Below, piece after piece: positions 1-5,433 of a stretch of 7,750 bases of DNA (position 1 is the first letter of the stretch; each line of letters starts with the position of its first letter). Where the stretch lies: contig CAZLMF010000074.1 of NCBI GenBank assembly GCA_964560565.1, positions 1-7,750 of the forward strand. Direction: 5' to 3'. Below the pieces are notes generated by a model. That model was not told the origin of the DNA and did not search any database. It saw only the letters and a list, made by a program, of their open reading frames with translations. The DNA comes from CAZLMF01 sp964560565. Its GTDB lineage: Bacteria > Bacillota > Clostridia > Oscillospirales > Ruminococcaceae. The translations under genes were made by a program, and so were the position numbers.

Positions 1-1
1 G

Positions 2-1195
2 GGTAAAAGAAGCATACACCTAAATTCAATCAAGGGTGAGTCGATTTTTAAGCTGTTTGATAATATGACGTATGAAATTAAGCTTACAAGCAAAGAAAAC
101 AACAATGCAAACTATGCAATTATCATAAACATAGGCTTTATTGCATATATATTTCGCCATATTTTATTGGCGCTGATTATTTTTGAGTTTATTTCCCTTA
201 TACAAAACTTTTGGCGCACAAAAAGGCTTGTCAGAAAAACCTTACAGCCCATATCCGAGCTTGCAGCTGTCGCTCATACCCTCAATGCTCCACCTGCTGC
301 ACATACCGAGCCTTATTCAATTGACCAGATGAAAGAAATGGCAGGAAAGCTTAACAATATCAACGCCTCAAGGCTTGATACACGCATTGCAGTGGATAGC
401 GCACAGGATGAGCTAAAAACCCTTGCACAGGCGATAAACTCTATGCTCGACCGCATAAATGATGCCTACCACTCCCAAATTCGCTTTGTGTCCGATGCAT
501 CCCATGAGCTGAGGACTCCTATTTCGGTTATACAGGGCTATGCAAGCCTCCTTGACAGATGGGGCAAAAACGATGAAAAGACGTTGCAGGAGTCCATTGA
601 CGCCATTAAGGCGGAGGCGGCAGGCATGAAAGATCTAGTGGAACAGCTTTTATTCCTAGCTCGAGGGGACAACAACACCATGGCGCTTAACTTACAGCGA
701 TTTGACCTTGCAGACCTTGTGTCCGAGGTGCTTCGCGAAACCAAAATGATTGACGGCGGACATGAGTATTCAGGGGTAATAAGCAGTGTGTTTATCACCG
801 CCGATGAGGCGCTTATTAAGCAGACAGTTCGTATTTTAATGGATAACGCAATTAAGTACACCCCGGCAGGAGGCAATATAAAGCTTTCTGTCAGCCGCAA
901 AGGGGACATGGCATGGCTGACAGTTCAGGATGAGGGCATAGGAATATCTGCAAATGCTGTGCCAAAGGTTATGGAGCGGTTTTACCGCGCCGATGATTCT
1001 CGTGCCCGCAAAACAGGAGGCACAGGCTTAGGACTATCAATAGCAAAGTGGATTACCGAGCGACACGGTGGCTATATGGAAATCGTTAGCCGTGAGGATT
1101 TAGGCACAAGAGCATCAATAGTGCTTGCAGCAATGGATCCCGACTCCCTAGGCGATGCCGAGCAAACGGCTGACACTTGTGAGGACAAAGCATAA
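2..1195 (+). CDS. Sensor histidine kinase of a two-component system, 5' partial
   Basis: Membrane-bound sensor kinase that autophosphorylates on histidine and passes the phosphate to a response regulator. The frame is open back to base 2 with no stop, so the true start and most of the extracellular sensor lie before the window; the ATG at 65 is internal. Seen in order: one hydrophobic membrane segment (about nt 115-205), a HAMP-like linker (about 210-470), the HisKA dimerisation domain with the H-box SDASHELRTP (phospho-acceptor His codon 503-505), then a HATPase_c domain with N-box LMDNAIKYTP (about 836-865), G1 box DEGIGIS (about 929-949), F-box ERFYRADDSR and G2 box GGTGLGLSIAKW (about 1016-1051). 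The layout resembles PhoR/BaeS-type kinases. The cognate regulator is not in the window and is probably just upstream. The last 48 bp overlap the end of the convergent feoB fragment. The signal sensed cannot be told. Confidence 0.93.
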   Translation, partial: GKRSIHLNSIKGESIFKLFDNMTYEIKLTSKENNNANYAIIINIGFIAYIFRHILLALIIFEFISLIQNFWRTKRLVRKTLQPISELAAVAHTLNAPPAAHTEPYSIDQMKEMAGKLNNINASRLDTRIAVDSAQDELKTLAQAINSMLDRINDAYHSQIRFVSDASHELRTPISVIQGYASLLDRWGKNDEKTLQESIDAIKAEAAGMKDLVEQLLFLARGDNNTMALNLQRFDLADLVSEVLRETKMIDGGHEYSGVISSVFITADEALIKQTVRILMDNAIKYTPAGGNIKLSVSRKGDMAWLTVQDEGIGISANAVPKVMERFYRADDSRARKTGGTGLGLSIAKWITERHGGYMEIVSREDLGTRASIVLAAMDPDSLGDAEQTADTCEDKA

Positions 1196-1999
1196 TATAA
1201 GCCCCACTAAGGTGGGCAGCATAAAGGAAATCGCAGTCCATTTGAGGCTGTCGGTTTCCTTTTTTATTGTAAGGCAGGTGGTGGAGCAGGGAAAGTGGAA
1301 AAGGCATAATAGCAATGTCGATGCGGCAGTAAGCCAACTCCAGCCATTTTGCAGCAATAGCTCACGCATGGAGCTTAGGCTGTCAAGCTCCATTATACTT
1401 CCGGTTGACATATACGCCATTATAATAATCGGCACAACAATTTCATTTGCAGGAAAGCCCAGTATAAATGCAAGAATTATCACCCCATCAAGCCCAAAAA
1501 GGTTTGCAAAGGGGTCAAGAAAGCCTGAGCAGTGGTTGAGCAGACTTATATCGCTTACAGTCACATTCGCCATTATCCATATTACAAGCCCGGCAGGAGC
1601 CGCTATTGCAGCCGCGCGCCCCAGCACAAACAAGGTTCTATCAAGCAGCGACCTTACCAGCACCTTCCCAAATTGCGGCACACGATAGGGAGGCATTTCA
1701 AGAGCAAATGACGAGGGAATACCTTTAAGCAATGTCCTAGACATTAGTTTAGAGATTAAAAAGGTCATTACCACCCCAAGGACTATTATCCCTGTGAGCA
1801 AGATTGCAGGTAAAACCGAGCTTAGTATTCCTGTGCCCAAGCCCACAAAAAACATAGTTATAATTGCAATCAGTGTAGGGAATCTCCCGTTGCAGGGTAC
1901 AAAGTTGTTTGTGATAATCGCAATAAGCCGCTCACGAGGGGAGTCTATTATGCGGCAACCCACTACCCCTGCCGCATTGCACCCAAACCCCATACACAT
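1148..1999 (-). pseudogene. feoB: Ferrous iron transporter FeoB, C-terminal portion only (gene broken at its 5' side)
   Basis: FeoB is a GTPase-coupled inner membrane Fe(II) importer of about 650-800 residues. Only about 283 C-terminal residues are present. They open with MCMGFGCNAAGVVG, followed by IIDSPRERLIAI and NNFVPCNGRFP, the cysteine-containing FeoB_C region of clostridial FeoB. The second Gate domain follows (about residues 125-280), with hydrophobic helices and the conserved LGFPANEIVVPI. The C-terminus looks complete and ends at a TAG (1148-1150). The N-terminal G domain (G1-G5), the linker and the first Gate are absent. A few in-frame codons continue upstream of the ATG (to about 2036, where TAA stops the frame). 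LS just before the ATG may still be FeoB. There is no ribosome binding site before the ATG, so it is unlikely to be translated efficiently. The recombinase stop codon lies 20 bp upstream, which points to insertion of a mobile element. Identity as FeoB is firm from the motifs; calling it dead is inference. Confidence 0.85.
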
Positions 2000-2019
2000 G
2001 CTTAGTGGGGAAGTGAATG

Positions 2020-3358
2020 CTAAGGAGGTTTGAATTTAAGGTATATACGCACTTTTTGGGATTTCATACCGTCTGCATATTCTCCTTGACAAACTTCAAT
2101 GCGCTCTATCAGCGTAAAGAGCAGCTTGCTGTCAAGGCTTTGCGGAGCTATAATGCTCTCTAAAAGCCTATCAAGTTCAAGCGCTGTTGGGNNNNNNNNN
2201 NNNNNNNNNNNNNNNNNNNNNNNNNNNNNNNNNNNNNNNNNNNNNNNNNNNNNNNNNNNNNNNNNNNNNNNNNNNNNNNNNNNNNNNNNNNTCTTTGCCG
2301 TAAAGTTTATATCCTCCGCAGCAAAGGCAGGCAGGGGAGCCGCGCTTTCTAGTCCCCGTTGAGGACATATTCCGCCCGCAATCAGCGCATTTTGCAAGTC
2401 CTGAAAACATATTTACAAATCCATTCTTACCCTTGCAGCTGCGGGATTTCATTAGTCTTTGCACCGTGTCAAAGCAATCCTCATCAACAATGGCATCATG
2501 AGTGTTGCAGACAATAATCCAATCTTGTTTCTTTGTCGCAATTGAGCGACTGTTTTTATAGGAAAGCTTTTTTGTTTTCCCCTGTGCGGTATGCCCAAGG
2601 TAGTAGGTGCTCCTAAGCAGCTTTGCAATCGTACTGCTTCCCCACTTGCACTCCTGTTTACAAGGGGATACACTGCTTGAAAAGCGTTCATATCTGTATT
2701 GCAGGGGAGTATTCACCCCTTGTAAGTTTAGAAGCCTTGCAATTTGAGTGGGGCTTTCTCCTGACCTTGCAAGGGAAAATATAAGCTTTACCACGCCTGC
2801 TGATTCTTCATCAATAACAAGGCGGTTTTTATTTTCCTCAGATTTTTTATAGCCATAAGGCGCAAAGCTGCCTATGTAATCGCCATTTTTCATTCTTATT
2901 TCAAGGGCATCCCTAATTTTATCGGATATATCCATTGCGTACCATTCATTTACTACATTTGTTATCGGCGCAAGCTTAGAAGAGCGCTTTACTTCGCTAT
3001 CAATTCCTTCAGCAACGGATATAAACCGCACCCCATACAAGGGTAAGAACTCATCTAAAAAGTCTGACGCTCTGGCACTATTGCGCCCTAGCCGTGACAA
3101 ATCCTTAGTTATCACCACTTTTACTAGACCGCATTGTATATCCCCTACCATGCGTGAAAATGCAGGGCGCTCAAAGCTTGTGCCGGAATACCCATCGTCT
3201 ATGTACTCGTCATAAACTTCAAAGTCTGATTTGCTTGTAAAGTCAAGCAAAATTTGTCTTTGTGATGCAATGCTTGCGCTTTCACCGCTAAAAAAATCGT
3301 CGTCCTCTTTTGAAAGGCGCATATAAAGTGCCGCCATGTTGCTATTTTCATTTATCAT
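2020..3358 (-). CDS. Large serine site-specific recombinase, interrupted by an assembly gap
   Basis: Large serine integrases/transposases (TnpX/TndX-like in Clostridia) cut and rejoin DNA at short att sites to move an element in or out. The first 355 residues are readable: YMRLSKED with the catalytic Ser at residue 16, DDGYSGTSFERPAF (55-67), VVITKDLSRLGRN (81-93), the long helix and YAMDISDKIRDALEIRMKNG (140-159), then the DNA-binding 'recombinase' domain (about 165-300) with SSTIAKLLRSTYYLG, and the start of a zinc ribbon, FSGLAKCADCG (C324, C327). After 100 N, 56 residues of the C-terminus resume in a different nominal frame, with LDRLLESI and LIERIEV...VRIYLKF, typical of the family's extreme C-terminus. 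The coiled coil and second zinc pair are in the gap. The ATG at 3358 lies inside the end of the upstream small ORF, suggesting coupled translation. The enzyme is probably intact if the gap is only missing sequence. Confidence 0.88.
2192..2291. other. Assembly gap, 100 N
   Basis: Exactly 100 unknown bases, the usual placeholder for a gap of unknown size. It falls in the recombinase gene, 355 codons plus 2 nt from the start and 172 nt from the end of the gene. If the gene is intact the true gap must be a multiple of 3, so 100 is not its real length. The missing coiled-coil and zinc-ribbon part suggests the real gap is longer, perhaps several hundred bases. Confidence 0.98.
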
Positions 3359-3512
3359 TGTAATTCCACCTGTTTTTTTCCATAGTCAAATCGCAACCCC
3401 TTAAAAACTCCTCATAAAGTGTAACAATGCTATTTTTCCCATAGTAAAGCTCTATTTCAAGCTTAATATTGCCGTTTTCAAGCAATAACTCGATTTCCTT
3501 ATCAGCAGCCAT
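3348..3512 (-). CDS. Small 54-residue protein encoded just upstream of and overlapping the recombinase
   Basis: Fifty-five codons from ATG (3510-3512) to TGA (3348-3350). It starts MAADKEIELLLENGNIKLEI and ends ...NRWNYNDK. A very strong ribosome binding site, TTTAGGAGGAG, sits about 5 nt before the ATG, the best in this part of the window. The stop region ATGATAAATGA contains the recombinase ATG, an 11-bp overlap in another frame that is characteristic of translational coupling. The protein is acidic at the N-terminus with no signal peptide or membrane segment. I do not recognise a family. Its position suggests a partner or regulator of the recombinase (for example a directionality or expression control factor), but that is inference only. 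Alternatively the ORF serves mainly as a leader that delivers ribosomes to the recombinase start. Confidence 0.65.
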   Translation of the reverse strand: MAADKEIELLLENGNIKLEIELYYGKNSIVTLYEEFLRGCDLTMEKNRWNYNDK

Positions 3513-3582
3513 AAAATCTCCTCCTAAAGGTTACCTATTAAAGCTTATTTGTGAGGCTGCTACATTTTGCTTGTCCAGAAAA

Positions 3583-3588
3583 ATTATA
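3583..3588 (-). promoter_or_regulatory. Candidate -10 box for the small ORF/recombinase transcript
   Basis: On the minus strand these bases read TATAAT, a perfect sigma-A type -10 hexamer, about 70 bp before the small ORF start. No good -35 box is seen at 16-18 bp spacing. The assignment rests on the hexamer and its place in the divergent intergenic space. Confidence 0.4.
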
Positions 3589-3593
3589 TGGTG

Positions 3594-3622
3594 TTTATTT
3601 TTACATAATTTTATGATATAAT
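3594..3622 (+). promoter_or_regulatory. Predicted sigma-A promoter of the LysR-family gene (extended -10)
   Basis: TGATATAAT (3614-3622) is a TG-n-TATAAT extended -10 with a perfect hexamer at 3617-3622. A weak -35 (TTTATT, 3594-3599) lies 17 bp before it, which extended -10 promoters tolerate. Transcription should begin near 3629, inside the palindrome at 3621-3650. The promoter is divergent from the recombinase -10 box about 30 bp away. Confidence 0.6.
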
Positions 3623-3650
3623 AGTATTGAAGCGATAGCTTCAATACTAT
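3621..3650. repeat. Perfect 13-bp inverted repeat over the LysR gene's transcription start (operator candidate)
   Basis: ATAGTATTGAAGC (3621-3633), a GATA spacer, then the exact reverse complement GCTTCAATACTAT (3638-3650). The left arm begins in the -10 box and the repeat covers the expected start site. This suits an operator for autorepression by a dimeric protein, or a hairpin at the 5' end of the mRNA that hinders or stabilises it. It is not followed by a T run, so it is not a standard terminator. It contains a T-N11-A arrangement like LysR boxes, but this is too loose to be decisive. Confidence 0.6.
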
Positions 3651-3671
3651 GCGTTCATAAGGGGGATTAAA

Positions 3672-4595
3672 TTGAACATTATGCATCTAAAATATGCGGT
3701 TGAGGTTGAAAAGACACACTCAATCAACAAGGCAGCTGAAAACCTGTTTATGGGACAGCCAAACCTTAGCCGTGCCATAAAGGAGCTTGAGGAAAACCTT
3801 GGTATCACTGTGTTCAAGCGCACCCCCAAGGGCATGACTCCCACTGAAAAAGGAATAGAGTTCCTTGCTAGAGCAAAGCATATACTAGCTCAAATTGACG
3901 CAATGGAAGCCATGTATAAAAGCGGCGAGTCCGACAAACAAGAGTTTAGAATATCTGTGCCACGGGCAGGCTACATTGCAAGCGCCTTTACAGAGCTTTC
4001 TAAACAGCTTGACCCGAATCGTGGGGCAGAGCTTTATTATAAGGAAACCAACTCCATGCGTGCCATTAATAATATCCTACACGACGACTACAATATTGGC
4101 ATAATCCGATACCAATCCGCTTTTGAGCCGTATTTTGCGACGATGCTTTATGACAAGGGTTTAAAATCCAAGGAAATATGGGAGTTCCCCCAGATGGCGG
4201 TTATGTCCAAAAACCATCCCCTTGCTAAAAACGATGTTATCACCCTTGACGACTTAAGCGGCTACACAGAGCTTGCTTACGGCGACCCCTATGTGCCCTC
4301 AATGCCAATTGCAGACGTCAAAAAGGCAGAGCTACCTGAAGTTATCGACAAGCGCATATTTGTGTTTGAAAGAGGAATACGCTTTGAGCTGCTGACGCAG
4401 GTTAATGGGACTTTTATGTGGGATTCGCCTATGAGGGAGGATATGCTAGTGCGATACAGCCTAATTCAGCGCAAGCCAGAAAATGTTCGCATATATAAAG
4501 ATGTGCTGATTTATAAAAAAGATTATCATTTTACGGAGCTTGATAAAGAGTTCTTTGTGCAAGTTGAACAGTCTAGAGCCGATATATCCATTTGA
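3672..4595 (+). CDS. LysR-family transcriptional regulator
   Basis: A 307-residue protein of normal LysR length. It has an N-terminal winged helix-turn-helix (residues 1-65) with MHLKYAVEVEKTHSINKAAE, GQPNLSRAIKELEENLGI and the wing VFKRTPKGMTPTEKG, followed by a linker helix and a periplasmic-binding-protein-like effector domain (about 90-300). The start is a TTG at 3672: GGGGGA (3661-3666) stands 5 nt before it, whereas the first in-frame ATG at 3681 is 14 nt away. LysR regulators bind DNA as tetramers and respond to a small molecule; the effector here cannot be told. It is transcribed away from the recombinase and toward rex-adhE, with a hairpin between, so it is probably a separate unit. 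No obvious target enzyme lies beside it; adhE or genes outside the window are possible targets. Confidence 0.92.
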   Translation: MNIMHLKYAVEVEKTHSINKAAENLFMGQPNLSRAIKELEENLGITVFKRTPKGMTPTEKGIEFLARAKHILAQIDAMEAMYKSGESDKQEFRISVPRAGYIASAFTELSKQLDPNRGAELYYKETNSMRAINNILHDDYNIGIIRYQSAFEPYFATMLYDKGLKSKEIWEFPQMAVMSKNHPLAKNDVITLDDLSGYTELAYGDPYVPSMPIADVKKAELPEVIDKRIFVFERGIRFELLTQVNGTFMWDSPMREDMLVRYSLIQRKPENVRIYKDVLIYKKDYHFTELDKEFFVQVEQSRADISI

Positions 4596-4610
4596 TTTGC
4601 ACATATAAGT

Positions 4611-4646
4611 AATGGTATATCGATAAAAACATATCGATATACCATT
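4611..4646 (+). terminator. Likely intrinsic terminator after the LysR gene
   Basis: AATGGTATATCGAT (4611-4624) and its exact reverse complement ATCGATATACCATT (4633-4646) form a 14-bp stem with an 8-nt loop, beginning 16 nt after the LysR stop and followed by a short T run (T 4645-4649). The stem is AT-rich, weaker than a classic terminator, and the T run exists only in the plus direction. A protein-binding palindrome is the alternative. Confidence 0.55.
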
Positions 4647-4653
4647 TTTATAT

Positions 4654-4682
4654 TTCACAAAAGTCGAAAAGTTTGTTAAAAT
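4654..4682 (+). promoter_or_regulatory. Predicted sigma-A promoter of rex-adhE
   Basis: TTCACA (4654-4659, 5 of 6 to TTGACA), a 17-bp spacer, then TAAAAT (4677-4682, 5 of 6 to TATAAT). Transcription would start near 4689, giving a leader of about 44 nt ending in the AGGAGGGAG ribosome binding site before the rex ATG. Confidence 0.55.
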
Positions 4683-4690
4683 AATAACGA
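4673..4690. promoter_or_regulatory. Candidate Rex operator
   Basis: TTGTTAA, AATA, ATAACGA: 12 of 14 defined positions match the clostridial Rex consensus TTGTTAA-N4-TTAACAA (left half 7/7, right half 5/7). It covers the -10 box of the predicted rex promoter, so bound Rex would block RNA polymerase. This fits the known redox autoregulation of rex and control of adhE by Rex in Firmicutes. The match is read by eye; binding is inferred. Confidence 0.65.
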
Positions 4691-4732
4691 GGGATAAAAC
4701 CTCAATATATAAAAGGGCGAAGGAGGGAGTAA

Positions 4733-5380
4733 ATGACTAAACACACCATTTCGAAAACCACCCTTGCAAGACTGCCCATCTATCTTACCTACCTAAAGTC
4801 CCTAGCAGATGATGCACCGCAGAACATTTCAGCCACCACAATTGCGTCAGAGCTTGATTTAGGTGAAGTTCAAGTGCGCAAGGACTTAGCAAGTGTAAGC
4901 AGTTCAGGCAAGCCAAGAGTGGGATACAATGTCCCGGAGCTTATAAAAGAACTTGAGAAGTTTTTGGGTTATGATGATGTCCATGATGCAATACTAGTAG
5001 GAGCAGGAAAGCTTGGCAAGGCACTGCTTGATTACGAAGGCTTTAACCAGTATGGAATGAGCATTATTGCAGCTTTTGACGGCGCAGTAGAAGATGAGCA
5101 AAAAACCGACTTTGGGAAGCCTATATACCCAATGTCAAAATTAGATGCAATCTGCAAAAGACTCAGTATAAAAATCGGGATTATCACAGTCCCTGCAAAT
5201 TGCGCTCAGGTAGTATGCGACGACTTAATAGCAAGTGGAGTTTTAGCGATATGGAATTTTGCTCCCGTTCATCTAAGCGTTCCAAAGGGAATACTAGTGC
5301 ATGATGAAAATATGGCAGCCTCCCTTGCAATGCTGTCAAGCCACCTAGAGAAAAACATAGTGCAAAAGAAAGCAGACTAA
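4733..5380 (+). CDS. rex: Redox-sensing transcriptional repressor Rex
   Basis: A 215-residue protein of full family length. Rex is a cytoplasmic homodimer that represses fermentation and NADH-reoxidation genes when NAD+ is abundant and leaves DNA when NADH rises. The N-terminal winged helix (about 1-78) carries ISKTTLARLPIYL, the recognition region EVQVRKDLASVSSSGKPRVG and YNVPEL. The C-terminal Rossmann domain (about 80-205) carries the dinucleotide motif VGAGKLGKAL (G90-x-G92-x-x-G95), NFAPVHLSVP and the domain-swapped end helix ENMAASLAMLSSHL. The common Rex recognition helix reads KDLSxFGxFG; here it is KDLASVSSSG, a divergent form that may shift operator preference. The ATG at 4733 has AGGAGGGAG just upstream. 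adhE follows 53 bp later without a terminator, so they are probably co-transcribed. Confidence 0.95.
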   Translation: MTKHTISKTTLARLPIYLTYLKSLADDAPQNISATTIASELDLGEVQVRKDLASVSSSGKPRVGYNVPELIKELEKFLGYDDVHDAILVGAGKLGKALLDYEGFNQYGMSIIAAFDGAVEDEQKTDFGKPIYPMSKLDAICKRLSIKIGIITVPANCAQVVCDDLIASGVLAIWNFAPVHLSVPKGILVHDENMAASLAMLSSHLEKNIVQKKAD

Positions 5381-5433
5381 GAAAGAAAATCGGAAGAATA
5401 CTAGAATAGCTAACATATAAAGGAGAATGAGCA

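Noticed and set aside
538..909. Minus-strand open frame inside the histidine kinase
   Set aside because: It lies opposite the conserved H-box to N-box region of the kinase; a shadow frame with no family motifs.
1203..1216. CCCAC/GTGGG hairpin just after the kinase stop, as a terminator
   Set aside because: The stem is only 5 bp, there is no T run, and it lies within feoB coding sequence.
1155..1688. Plus-strand open frame of 177 codons
   Set aside because: It is antisense to feoB, whose minus-strand protein has clear family motifs. The translation is low-complexity and there is no ribosome binding site.
1202..2010. 10-bp inverted repeat CCCCACTAAG / CTTAGTGGGG bracketing the feoB fragment, suggesting an invertible segment
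   Set aside because: FeoB reads naturally through the 1202-1211 copy (PTLVGL), so there is no junction there. Many 10-bp matches are expected by chance in 7.7 kb.
2020..3512. Phase-variation invertase controlling the LysR promoter
   Set aside because: The recombinase is the large integrase/transposase type rather than a small invertase, and no pair of long inverted repeats flanks the LysR promoter. The perfect palindrome there has only a 4-bp spacer.
5381..5433. A second promoter or Rex operator directly before adhE
   Set aside because: The 53-bp spacer shows only a ribosome binding site; no TTGTTAA-type site or paired -35/-10 boxes were seen.
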